Below are positions 11,907 to 19,877 of a stretch of 19,877 nt of DNA, piece after piece. A program made the translations under genes and the position numbers. The DNA comes from CAYYTU01 sp964474655 (GTDB lineage: Bacteria; Chloroflexota; Anaerolineae; B4-G1). The DNA lies in assembly GCA_964474655.1 (NCBI GenBank), contig CAYYTU010000055.1, positions 1-19,877 of the forward strand, given 5' to 3'. The notes under the pieces are model-generated. The model was not told the DNA's origin. It made no database searches and saw only the letters and a list, made by a program, of their open reading frames with translations. The first letter of the stretch is position 1. Each line of letters starts with the position of its first letter.

Positions 11907-14402
11907 TTACCATTCGATCGCTTGCGGCAATATGAACTTGCGCTCACGTCCATCTGGGCCCGATGGCATTCCCCCAACCGGGAGGCGGTCGCCGGTATCG
12001 GGGTGGTAGACGCCTATGCCCAGCCGATATTCCCCCCGGCGTACGTCCTCCAGGGAGAGCCGAATCTCGTCGCTTACCACTTCGTCCTTCTCCCACCAGG
12101 TTGTGGGATAGGTCCAATCGCGGGGCATAAAATCCTTTTGCGTGACGATCCCGCCTTGCTCATCGTAAAGATGTACAAAGAACTTGTAAGGCGTTTCCAT
12201 CCGCCGTTGAGCGCGCCAGTGGAGGGTCAGGCGGGCTTCGTCTTGCCTTTGTGTCAGGTCGTAGCCCAGGAGGCCGAGCTGGTCGCCAAAATCGATGTCA
12301 AGTCTGTACTCTGGAGAAGGCACCTCAAACTCCCGCGGCAGCGTCGCCAGGGCGAGGGACGCCAGCTCTATCGGGGTGCCGAGCGGCTGGCCCTCGGGGG
12401 CCAGTACCGTGATCTGGAGGCGCAGGTCGCCCGGGGGGGTGAAGGGATCGACCTGGAAGGCGTACTCGGTGCGCGCCACGGCGTCGGCGGGCCACTGGGC
12501 GGTGGGCCAGTCCCGCGAGAGCGGGGTTTTTATCGACTGGACGGTCTCGCCGGCGGGCGTGACCAGGCTCAGCTCCACCTCGAAGTCGCGGGAGAGGGCG
12601 GCGGCGCTGCCCCAACGCGTGTCTACGGTGAGGAGCCCGCCCTGTGTGGTGCTCGTCGGCCCGACGGTGGCCTGGATCAATCCCAGCGAGCGGTTTACGC
12701 GGTGCTGGAACTGGAAGTCGCGTCCCAAGAGAGGCTCCGTGCGATAGACGACCAGCTCTCCATCTTCGTGAGCCGGCGCGATGGTCAACCAGTCTCGCCA
12801 TTGTGAAAGTTGCTCCGGGTTGACGTTCTCTTTGTGGAGAACCAGGTAGCGGATGTCGTGGGCCGCTAGGGTCTTCAGCTGCCTGGAGATATCAGTCAGC
12901 GATTGGTCCATCTTCTTCTTCTCATAGAGCTTGCGCAACAAGGGATGCTCTTCGATGAAGCGGAGCGTCTCCGGGGTCAGGCGGGAGATTTTGCCGCCGA
13001 CCAGCGGTTTTTCGTGCACGATCTGGTAGGCCATATAGCGCTTGTCGTACGTGACCGGGTCGATGGGTAAATCAAGGATGGCGAACTGGCCCGCTTCGTC
13101 GCGCAAGGTCTCGTACCAGTCCGGCGCGGTGGGGCGCACGGTGGGGAAAGGGTGGATCAGGTATTCGAGCAGGATCAGGCCGGTCAGCGAGGTGGCGAGG
13201 ACGCCAGACGCGGTCCGGTACGGGATGCGGTCTCGGAGGCCTGCGATGCCCCAGCCGGCCAGCATACCAAAGGGCAAGCCCAGGATAACGTTGAAGCGAT
13301 CGGGTTTGCGCAAAATGCGGAGGAAGAAGAGGTCTCTCACCAGGCGGTAGGGCATCGGCAGCCATTCGACCAGCTCGCCGTTGACGCGGAGCACCGGCCC
13401 CAGCGCCAGGAAGAGGATGGTCAACGCGAAAAGGCCCCAGAACCACGCCCGCTTCCGGGTGTGAACTAGGCCGAAGATTGCCAACGCTGCGGCGGTGTAT
13501 CCGATGAAGGCCACGTAGACTTTGTTGACGATCAGATTATCGTACCAGGGCCAGACGCTTTTACCCCAGGACGGATGGTAGCGGTTGGGCAGCACGTAGG
13601 CCAAAAGATCCGTCTGGCCCCACGCTTGCTCGTCGATCATCGCCTCGGACGGCAGACCATTGCGCGCGATGTCGAGCAGCAGGGGCGCGATCAGCGGCGA
13701 TACCATCAGCAGAGCGATCAGCCCGGACAGGCCCAGCCGGAGGAGGTTTTTCCACGAGCGAACTTCGGGGCGCGCCAGCCAGTGGTAGGCCACGTAGAGG
13801 GTGATAATGATGCCCGCGAAGGTGAGCAGTTGCCAGCGTGTGATACCGATCAGCGCGATGACCAGCGCCAGCTCCAGGAGGTCGCGGCGGCGCTTCTGGC
13901 GGAAGAGATCGTCCAGACAGATGAGAAGGAGCGGGAACCAGGGCATAACCTTCAGGTTGGGATGGTCGAAGTGAGATTGGGAATAGGGCCAGAAGGCATA
14001 GACCGCGCCCGCTGCGATCCCGGGCATAACGTCGCCGGTTGCCCGCCGCGCCAGCAGGAACATCGCGTAACCGCTCGTAGCGAGCCCCAGCAGGATGACC
14101 AGGCCGTAGGCTGCGGTGGGCCCGACGATGGCCTGGAGCGGTAGCCAGGCCAAGAAGTGGGCCCAGGCGAAGTTGTGGTAGATCATCGAGACGCCATTGG
14201 GGTGAAAAATGTAGTCGGTGTAGAAAGGGCTTTGACCCTGCAGCAGGCTTTCCTTCAACCACCAGAAGTTCCATTGGTGCACCCACAGATCGCCGCCTTG
14301 GCCCGGCAGGCGCGTGGAAAGCCGGGCGGCAACCGGCCAGGTCATCCCGACAGCCAGTAGCACGAAGAGGGCGAAAATCATTATCCTTTGCCAGGCGTTC
14401 AT
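11907..14402 (-). CDS. Polytopic membrane protein, YfhO/GT-C-like, with two C-terminal beta modules
   Basis: An 831-aa protein with an N-terminal membrane anchor (6-26), GGDLWVHQWNFWWLKESL (36-53) and FHPNGVSMIYHN (66-77) in the first outer loop, and about twelve membrane segments to residue 415. RKPDRFNVILGLPFGMLAGWGI (365-386) resembles YfhO-type and related GT-C proteins. Residues 430-560 form an extracytoplasmic alpha/beta part (APDWYETL..FAILDLP; HDIRYLVLHKENV). Two copies of the shared module follow: a divergent one (about 572-683; TVDTRWG, TPPGDLRLQITV) and a clear one (708-812; LLGYDL, LTLHWRA, YKFFVHLYD, RRGEYRLGIGVYHPDTGDRLP). Its start overlaps the upstream gene by ATGA, so the two are translationally coupled. 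Function beyond probable glycosyl transfer is unknown. Confidence 0.82.
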   Translation of the reverse strand: MNAWQRIMIFALFVLLAVGMTWPVAARLSTRLPGQGGDLWVHQWNFWWLKESLLQGQSPFYTDYIFHPNGVSMIYHNFAWAHFLAWLPLQAIVGPTAAYGLVILLGLATSGYAMFLLARRATGDVMPGIAAGAVYAFWPYSQSHFDHPNLKVMPWFPLLLICLDDLFRQKRRRDLLELALVIALIGITRWQLLTFAGIIITLYVAYHWLARPEVRSWKNLLRLGLSGLIALLMVSPLIAPLLLDIARNGLPSEAMIDEQAWGQTDLLAYVLPNRYHPSWGKSVWPWYDNLIVNKVYVAFIGYTAAALAIFGLVHTRKRAWFWGLFALTILFLALGPVLRVNGELVEWLPMPYRLVRDLFFLRILRKPDRFNVILGLPFGMLAGWGIAGLRDRIPYRTASGVLATSLTGLILLEYLIHPFPTVRPTAPDWYETLRDEAGQFAILDLPIDPVTYDKRYMAYQIVHEKPLVGGKISRLTPETLRFIEEHPLLRKLYEKKKMDQSLTDISRQLKTLAAHDIRYLVLHKENVNPEQLSQWRDWLTIAPAHEDGELVVYRTEPLLGRDFQFQHRVNRSLGLIQATVGPTSTTQGGLLTVDTRWGSAAALSRDFEVELSLVTPAGETVQSIKTPLSRDWPTAQWPADAVARTEYAFQVDPFTPPGDLRLQITVLAPEGQPLGTPIELASLALATLPREFEVPSPEYRLDIDFGDQLGLLGYDLTQRQDEARLTLHWRAQRRMETPYKFFVHLYDEQGGIVTQKDFMPRDWTYPTTWWEKDEVVSDEIRLSLEDVRRGEYRLGIGVYHPDTGDRLPVGGMPSGPDGRERKFILPQAIEW

Positions 14403-16402
14403 CGCTGTGGCTTTATCCTGACCTCTCCCAGTACGACGGCATCTCGCTGATGTTTATCTTCTTCGCCCTCGGCGAGAATGTGGACGGGTAAGCGTTCCAT
14501 CGTCTGGAGGTCGTACATGCCCGCGATCAGCGTATAGCGCCCCGGCCGGGTGTCCGGCGCGATGAGGACGCCGTGCCCGTCGGCGACGAGCGTATCGGTG
14601 GGCCACTGATCCGTGGGATACGTGCCGCTGACCGGCAGATTATCCTGCTGGGCCATCACCTCTCCTCCTTCGTCCACCAGATGGACGAAGACGGTGTAAG
14701 ATTGCGAGACGCGCTCCGATGTGGACCAATATAACATCAAGGAGAGGTTCTGACCAGCCTGGAGGTTTTGCGCTCCCAGCCGGTAACCTTCTAGCAAGAT
14801 CGCATCGCCCAGCTGGGCGTGGCCCGGCTTCGCCCCGGTGGGTAACGCCGACATCTCGGCTTCTTTTGGGTCAGGCGGCTCTGTCTGGCACCCCTCCCAC
14901 CAGAAGAGCGACCAGGGGATATCCTTCTCCTCCGGCTTGCTGGCCACCACGATGGAGGCCGCATTGCCGTAATAGTGGACCATCAGCGGGGGGCGCGGGA
15001 TGTCGGCCGGCACAGGGCGAAGGCTGCAAACACTGACCTGGATAGGATGGTCGGGCCGGCGCATATCCAGCCAGGATTGTATGGTGTGATCTTGCACCAC
15101 GGAGACGGACCGTTCGGACAGGCCGGTCGCTGGCGGGATGATCGCGTCGGGCAGGTTCAGGATGTGGAGCGTGCTGCCAGCGGGAAGTAGCTGCGCGGCG
15201 TCATCGGCGGTCTGGCGTATCTCGCGGGTCAGCGTCGAGGCCGTCCGCCAGCCGGGATAGGAGACCCAGAGTGGGGAGACGCTGACCCATCCCAGCACCA
15301 CCATCAGTATCGGCAGGCCCGGCGCTGCGTTCCGGAGCGCTGGCTGGTGGGCGAGCTTGCTCGCCACCTCCGCCAGCGCCCCTCCCCACATCATACAGAG
15401 ACACGCGGCTGGAAGATAGAGGTTGCGGGGGTCGGGGCGGCGCGTGACGACGAGCAGAAGCCAGCAGGAGAGTACGCCCATACTCCAGAAGATATAGAAG
15501 CGTGAGCGTCGCAGGAAGCCCCGGATGCTCAGCCCCGCCAGCCCGGCCGCACCGGCGATGACGAATATTGCGCCGATCCCTTGAGCCCCTCCCGAGGGCG
15601 CCATCGGGGCCAGGAGGCCGGCGAAGTAACCCTGGGTGATCGTCCGGGCCTCGTCGAGGTTCCCAAGGGCGGCGGTCAGGTCTGGGCCGATGGCCCCGCG
15701 CGTCTGACGCCAGGTCAAGAAGAGGGCGGTGAGCGCGATCCATCCTAGGCTCGTGGTCAGTTGGTGTTTGCGGGATCGGCAGGGCCGGTTCAGCCAGATG
15801 TCGGATACGACCAGCGCCGGGATGATGACGGCGATCTCCTTCGAGCCCAGGGCTAGCAGGGCTGCCGTCAGGGAGAGGATGCCACGCGTGGAGCGGAGGC
15901 GGTATCGGGCGCCGTCGAGCAGCAGCAGGGCCAGGAGCCCCAGGGCGGCAGCCAGCAGGTCGTGACGCCGGGCGACGGCGGGGACGCTTTCGATCAGGAT
16001 GGGGTGGAGGGCGAAGAGGGCCCCGCTCAACCAGGCGCCGGTCCAGCCGCCGGGTACCTCCATACGGCGGGCCAGCAGCGCCAGCTGGAGCGTGACGGCC
16101 ATGTGAAGCAGCAGATCGGTCAGCTGGTAGCCGGCCGGCGATAGCCCGCTCAGCGCGTGATCCAGGCTGTAGGATAGCTGGGCCAGCGGGCGATAGAATT
16201 CGCCCCCCATAATGCCCTCTCCGAAAATTTGCTCGAGGTCTTGCCAGGTCCTAAGGCGGCTGTTTTGGATCAGGAGCAGGCTGTCGGTAGCGGTGAAGTC
16301 CAACGATAGCATATAACCATAGCCGATCGTGACCAACAAGGCCAGGGAGAGCAACGTGAGCACACCTTTCCAGAGCTCCGTGTTTGATAGATGCGTTCTC
16401 AT
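14399..16402 (-). CDS. Polytopic membrane protein, TMTC/GT-C-like, with one C-terminal beta module
   Basis: From the ATG at 16402 the product is 667 aa. It has about ten membrane segments to residue 385. FYRPLAQLSYSLDHAL (69-84), YQLTDLLLHM (92-101) and LFALHPILIESV..ARRHDLLAA (129-153) strongly recall the GT-C half of TMTC-type O-mannosyltransferase-like proteins. Instead of TPR repeats it ends in the module shared with its neighbours (532-640: LLEGYRL, SLMLYWST, YTVFVHLVDEGGEVMAQQD, GTYPTDQWP, RPGRYTLIAGMYDLQTMERLP). Residues 390-500 form an outer soluble part. The start is uncertain: ATG 16402 leaves 10 bases after the upstream stop but has no ribosome binding site, while ATG 16453 would overlap the upstream gene by 41 bases. 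Confidence 0.8.
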   Translation of the reverse strand: MRTHLSNTELWKGVLTLLSLALLVTIGYGYMLSLDFTATDSLLLIQNSRLRTWQDLEQIFGEGIMGGEFYRPLAQLSYSLDHALSGLSPAGYQLTDLLLHMAVTLQLALLARRMEVPGGWTGAWLSGALFALHPILIESVPAVARRHDLLAAALGLLALLLLDGARYRLRSTRGILSLTAALLALGSKEIAVIIPALVVSDIWLNRPCRSRKHQLTTSLGWIALTALFLTWRQTRGAIGPDLTAALGNLDEARTITQGYFAGLLAPMAPSGGAQGIGAIFVIAGAAGLAGLSIRGFLRRSRFYIFWSMGVLSCWLLLVVTRRPDPRNLYLPAACLCMMWGGALAEVASKLAHQPALRNAAPGLPILMVVLGWVSVSPLWVSYPGWRTASTLTREIRQTADDAAQLLPAGSTLHILNLPDAIIPPATGLSERSVSVVQDHTIQSWLDMRRPDHPIQVSVCSLRPVPADIPRPPLMVHYYGNAASIVVASKPEEKDIPWSLFWWEGCQTEPPDPKEAEMSALPTGAKPGHAQLGDAILLEGYRLGAQNLQAGQNLSLMLYWSTSERVSQSYTVFVHLVDEGGEVMAQQDNLPVSGTYPTDQWPTDTLVADGHGVLIAPDTRPGRYTLIAGMYDLQTMERLPVHILAEGEEDKHQRDAVVLGEVRIKPQR

Positions 16403-16412
16403 AGGCGTTGAA

Positions 16413-18698
16413 TCAGGGAGATACCACGTGGATAGGATCCAGGGCCAGGGCATCAGCGGTCCCGTCGGCCAACGGGATGCGTTCCAGTGACTCGAGGAAA
16501 TAGAGCCCGACCCGCGGGGTATAGAGGCCCGATGGCGTCTCGGGGGCGATGGTGAGGCGGTGGGCCTGGACGATGACGTCCCCGGCCCGCCAATTTTCCA
16601 CCGTCACGCCTAACCCATCGCCTACCGCTACCACGTTTCCACCCTCGGCGGTTAAGTGGGCCATGATGGAGAGCGGGGCCTGGGGCTTGCTCAGAACCAG
16701 CCAGTAGGTGAACAAAGTCGCCGTCTCGCCTGGATGGATTTGCTCTTGGTAGGTGCTGCCTAGAAATTCCGCCGCGTCGCCAAATAGGACTTCCCTCGAT
16801 GGGCTATCTCCCAGGTGTTTCTCAATTGCCACTTTACCATTCCAGCGATAGACGGTTAGAGTCGGACGACCTCTCATAGCGCGTCCGCGGAAGACGATCG
16901 TGCCCGCGGGTAAGAGGGTATTCGGCTTCTGGTGACCGGGGATGATGTACCAGCCCGGCCCTTCTCTGGCCGGATATAGCCAGCTGGAGGTACAGTCGAA
17001 CTGAACGTGGCGCAGATCGGTGCGCCCCAGCCCAATCGCGAGCTTCTCCGCGCTCAAAGGCGGCAATGGATCGCCGCAAGACGCTGCCCACCCGGGCTGA
17101 GGCTGATCCGGCTTGACGCGGTAGACGAAGATTGAGTAGCCTATTTTGGCCGTCGGCTCGCGGCGGCGGAACCAATCGAAGATATCCGCGTCGGTGAAAG
17201 GCAGCCCCTGGAGGTGAGAGGCGCTGATGGCGTAGACGCCAGAGGCGGGGTTGAAGGGCTGGAAATTAGGTTCGAGGGACTCAAATGGGGTGATGTCGAG
17301 CGTCTCGTAGCTGGTGAGGTAGTGACCTGGATCGGCACTGCCGAAGTAACTGAGGCGCAGGTCTTCCACCGCATTGACCTTGGCGTAACGGGCCAGCCGC
17401 TTGAGATCCTGTCCCCAATCCAGGTTGGAATCGACGGCGTAGCGGTAACCCTCGTCAGGCCCGCCCACCAACTCGTTGAAGTAGGCCAGGTAGTATGGAT
17501 GGATCAACAGGCTTGCTAGCGCCAGCCAAGCCATCGCCCCTGTTTGTACCACCGTGCGCCAGCGCGAGCGTAGGAATTGCTCGTTGAACAGAGAGGCCGC
17601 GATTAACGCGAGGAAGGGAATCACCGGCAGGATGTGGCGGTATCCGATGTTGATGTTGCTGACGATGCTGGCGCCAAAGTAGAGCACGGGAAAGAGGAGC
17701 ATAACGGGCGGCAGCGCCGCCTGACGGCGATACAGCGCCCTGATGCCGACGCCTAGCAGCAAAATCAGCAACGAGAGCGGGGTCTTGATCAGAAACAAGG
17801 CCGGAAAGTAGTACCACCATCCCTGATGAGAGATCTGACCGCCGAGAAAGGCATTGTGTCCCTGTTCCTGATGCTGCCACAGCGTCTTCAGGTTCTCCCA
17901 ATGAGTGGGCATCGGGAGCCACACGCCGGTGACTTGACCGACCTCGAAGCGATAGATCGCCCACAAGGTCAGGAGCGCCACGCCCAAAATAAGCGCCGAA
18001 TTCAGCGTCAGGGTGACAGCGCTTCGCTTCTGTCGCCAGGCGTGGTATAGAAGCGCCAGGCCCAGCACGGGGATCAGTACCAGCGCGGAGAGTTTGGCGC
18101 CCCAGGCCAGGCCCAACGTCATCCCCGCTAGCAGGAGACGCCCGGCGGTGGGCTGCTTCAGCCAGCGGTAGAAAGCGTAACCCGCGAGGAACATCAGACA
18201 GGTAACGGCCAGATCGGCGGTGGCGAGGCTGGCGTGCGCCAGGATGTTGGGGTCGAAGGTGGTCAGTATCAGCGCTGCAACTCCCGCCAGAGGGTTGAAC
18301 AACTCCGCAGCCCAGCGATAAGCCAGCGCGGACAACAATAGTCCCAGGGCCAGCACGGGCCAGCGCCCCAGCAATAGCAGTCGCTCGACGGGCCTGTTCC
18401 CATCCCAGAGGATGCGCTGGGCGATCTCGATGCGGCGGGCTTCGGACCACCCGGCTATCTCGGCGGGCGCGGGGAAAGCGGGCTCCAGCGTCAGCAGCCC
18501 TCCGATCAAAGCGTGGGGTAGAGGGGGATGACCGTATTGGAGCCGCAGATCCCCCGTCTGCCAGTAGGCCATACTGCGCGTCAGATGGACTGGCTCATCC
18601 ACGATCGGGGATTGATCGCGGATGTTGACCAGCGCTCGGCCCCAGAAGAGCAAGAGCAGCAGAATGATGCTGCTCCACAGCCAGCCTCGGCGTGACAT
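16413..18698 (-). CDS. Polytopic PMT/GT39-family glycosyltransferase with one C-terminal beta module
   Basis: A 761-aa protein: membrane anchor (5-25), IVDEPVHL (32-39) carrying the Asp-Glu pair of the GT-C first outer loop, YGHPPLPHALIGG (55-67), then about ten membrane segments to residue 405. NINIGYRHILPVIPFLAL (348-365), YLAYFNELVGGPDEGYRY (403-420) and VDSNLDWGQDLKRL (422-435) match a recurring signature of bacterial PMT_2/GT39 proteins that move sugars from polyprenyl phosphate on the outer membrane face. A soluble part (440-640) precedes a divergent copy of the shared module (643-745: EFLGSTY, TYWLVL, SIMAHLTAEGGNVVA, SGLYTPRVGLYFLESLERIP). The ATG at 18698 is 3 bases after the GT4 stop; GAGG in that gene's end serves as ribosome binding site. 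Donor and acceptor are unknown. Confidence 0.88.
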   Translation of the reverse strand: MSRRGWLWSSIILLLLLFWGRALVNIRDQSPIVDEPVHLTRSMAYWQTGDLRLQYGHPPLPHALIGGLLTLEPAFPAPAEIAGWSEARRIEIAQRILWDGNRPVERLLLLGRWPVLALGLLLSALAYRWAAELFNPLAGVAALILTTFDPNILAHASLATADLAVTCLMFLAGYAFYRWLKQPTAGRLLLAGMTLGLAWGAKLSALVLIPVLGLALLYHAWRQKRSAVTLTLNSALILGVALLTLWAIYRFEVGQVTGVWLPMPTHWENLKTLWQHQEQGHNAFLGGQISHQGWWYYFPALFLIKTPLSLLILLLGVGIRALYRRQAALPPVMLLFPVLYFGASIVSNINIGYRHILPVIPFLALIAASLFNEQFLRSRWRTVVQTGAMAWLALASLLIHPYYLAYFNELVGGPDEGYRYAVDSNLDWGQDLKRLARYAKVNAVEDLRLSYFGSADPGHYLTSYETLDITPFESLEPNFQPFNPASGVYAISASHLQGLPFTDADIFDWFRRREPTAKIGYSIFVYRVKPDQPQPGWAASCGDPLPPLSAEKLAIGLGRTDLRHVQFDCTSSWLYPAREGPGWYIIPGHQKPNTLLPAGTIVFRGRAMRGRPTLTVYRWNGKVAIEKHLGDSPSREVLFGDAAEFLGSTYQEQIHPGETATLFTYWLVLSKPQAPLSIMAHLTAEGGNVVAVGDGLGVTVENWRAGDVIVQAHRLTIAPETPSGLYTPRVGLYFLESLERIPLADGTADALALDPIHVVSP

Positions 18699-18701
18699 CT
18701 A

Positions 18702-19874
18702 TTATGCCTCGTCCGTCAACCGGCGAAAGAGGGCCGCCGTTTTCCGAGCGATGTGCTCCCAGGTGAAATCCGAGGCCAATGCTCGCGCTCCTTCCTCCAG
18801 CCGCCTCCGCAGCGAGGGATCGGATGCCAACCGCATCACCGCTTCCGCCAATGCCTCCGGATTCCTGGGGCGCGCCAGTAGCATATTCTCACCATCTTGC
18901 ACCTCCGGCAACGGCATCTTAGGTCGCGTGGTGACGATGGCTTGTCCGTGGGCCAGGCAGGCGTGTAGCGTCCCACGCCGGAAGGAGACCCCGTCCCGGT
19001 AGGGCAGCACGCAGACGTCCGTCGCCAGCAGGCCGGCCGAGACCATCGCTGGGCGTGAGTAGCCGGACCAATGGACCCGCCCCGTCAGCCCCAGCTCAGC
19101 GATGAGGCGCTTTACTTTTTCGGCGTAGGCCTGGTTGGTGGGGTCCGAGCTGCCGACCTGACCCCCGATCATCAATAAGTGCGCTGGTATGTGCCGTTCC
19201 ACCACCAGGGCGAGCGCCCGGATCAGCTCCTCGCCGCCTTTGCTCTCGTTGAGGAAGCCGAAGTAGCCCAGCAGCAGATCGTCCGGCTCGACGCCCCAAC
19301 GGGCGCGTTCCTCATCTCGGTCATAGTCGGCGGGGGGATGGGGCGGGATATTGCTCCCGATGGGAATCCGAGTCAGGTTTGGGATCCGAGGTTGGAGATT
19401 GGAGATTGCCAGCTCATCCTCTCGGTTGGTCACAATCACGCCATCGGATCGGCGGGCCAGCATATGAACCACCCATCGGCGCAGCGGCCCGGCCTTGGGG
19501 AAGAGATAGGGCACTTTCAGGTCGTGGAACGTCGCGACGAGAGGGAGGCTCTCTTTTCGGGGCGCGAAATTGATCGCCGGGTGCATATCGTAAGCCGCGG
19601 CCTGGTACTGCACGTTCAAGACATCCAGACCGAGCTCCTCTGCAAGCCTCAGGATCTGTTTCCAGCAGCCCCAGCCCCAGGATTCGACCGCGCGATGGAC
19701 GCTTGGTGAGTTTTGATCCTCATTCACGGGCGTGTGCTGCGCGTGGCGTGCTGCGTGGGTGATGACGTGCACCTCGTGGTCGAGTTCCGCCAAGCTGCAA
19801 GCAAGCTCGTGGGTGAAATCGCCCACGCCGCCCTGGTCTGGAGGATACTCGCCCGTGATCAATCCGATGCGCAT
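18702..19874 (-). CDS. GT4-family glycosyltransferase (GT-B fold)
   Basis: A 390-aa cytoplasmic or membrane-associated retaining glycosyltransferase. The N-terminal Rossmann domain begins MRIGLITGEYPPDQGGVGDF (1-20) with the glycine-rich acceptor loop, then ELACSLAELDHEVHVIT and VATFHD (113-118). The C-terminal donor domain starts near 200 (LLLGYFGFLNESKGGEELIRAL, MIGGQ, VHWSGYS). The E-x7-E motif usual in GT4 is not present: aligned positions read Ser297 and Ala305 in GVSFRRGTLHACLAHG. This RRGxL..LAHG form may belong to a GT4 subset. The product seems complete, with the ATG 3 bases from the right window edge, so its ribosome binding site is outside. First visible gene of the glycan operon; a repeat tract encodes 155-167. 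Confidence 0.9.
   Translation of the reverse strand: MRIGLITGEYPPDQGGVGDFTHELACSLAELDHEVHVITHAARHAQHTPVNEDQNSPSVHRAVESWGWGCWKQILRLAEELGLDVLNVQYQAAAYDMHPAINFAPRKESLPLVATFHDLKVPYLFPKAGPLRRWVVHMLARRSDGVIVTNREDELAISNLQPRIPNLTRIPIGSNIPPHPPADYDRDEERARWGVEPDDLLLGYFGFLNESKGGEELIRALALVVERHIPAHLLMIGGQVGSSDPTNQAYAEKVKRLIAELGLTGRVHWSGYSRPAMVSAGLLATDVCVLPYRDGVSFRRGTLHACLAHGQAIVTTRPKMPLPEVQDGENMLLARPRNPEALAEAVMRLASDPSLRRRLEEGARALASDFTWEHIARKTAALFRRLTDEA
19374..19408 (-). repeat. In-frame GGAGATT repeat tract inside the GT4 gene
   Basis: On plus, GTTTGGGATCC-GAGGTTGGAGATTGGAGATTG contains tandem TTGGAGA units and encodes AISNLQPRIPNLT (residues 156-168) between the two Rossmann domains. The composition differs from flanking sequence. 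It looks like the same kind of captured simple repeat as at 10741-10780. Confidence 0.55.
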
Positions 19875-19877
19875 TGG

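Noticed and set aside
11355..12806. A 483-codon plus-strand open frame across two glycosyltransferase genes
   Set aside because: It lies antisense to two well-supported genes, crosses their junction, has Arg/Gly/Asp-rich composition typical of the reverse frame of GC-rich DNA, and shows no family motif.
17455..18450. A 331-codon minus-strand frame in another phase of the PMT-like gene
   Set aside because: Arg/Pro/Ala-rich product with no recognisable motif, fully inside a gene with clear PMT signatures.

Overview
The window looks like a chromosomal segment of a Chloroflexota bacterium, probably Anaerolineae or a related class, of moderately high GC. This is an inference from gene style: a CIRCE-controlled groES-groL pair, a CarD-type factor, a TraR/DksA-type zinc-finger protein next to bS21 and a four-S1-domain protein, cold-shock-domain proteins, and very large GT-C membrane proteins with a repeated C-terminal soluble module. 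No 16S rRNA or other phylogenetic marker RNA is present, so the assignment is tentative.

All genes except rsmD (194-754, +) are on the minus strand. From left to right: rsmD converges on groL across a bidirectional terminator (784-816). groS-groL (2884 down to 841) has a good promoter and a perfect CIRCE operator. carD (3743-3231) follows, and a 164-bp MITE-like element (3037-3200) sits inside what reads as the carD intrinsic terminator. 3744-4301 holds no convincing gene. Then comes a translation and stress block, read right to left: a TraR/DksA-like protein (7206), bS21 (6731), an S1-domain protein (6519), a zinc-ribbon/cold-shock fusion (5378), an unrecognised 118-aa protein (5019) and a small cold-shock protein (4526). 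A strong promoter at 7537-7564 would give this block a leader of about 320 nt. uvrC (9449-7593) lies upstream of that promoter.

The right half (19874 down to 9609) reads as one operon for surface glycan or glycolipid work: a GT4 cytoplasmic glycosyltransferase followed by four polytopic GT-C-like membrane proteins of 667-831 aa, with gaps or overlaps of -4, 3, 10 and 39 nt. Each of the four ends in one or two copies of a beta-rich module of about 100 residues (six copies in all). They look like paralogous C-terminal modules attached to different GT-C cores (DUF2142-like, YfhO-like, TMTC-like, PMT/GT39-like).

The main points for a second look are the reconstructed MITE insertion into the carD terminator and its inverted partial copy at the left window edge, the shared module of the four membrane proteins, and short repeat tracts sitting in frame inside glycosyltransferase genes. 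No CRISPR array, tRNA, rRNA, transposase, integrase or phage gene was seen.
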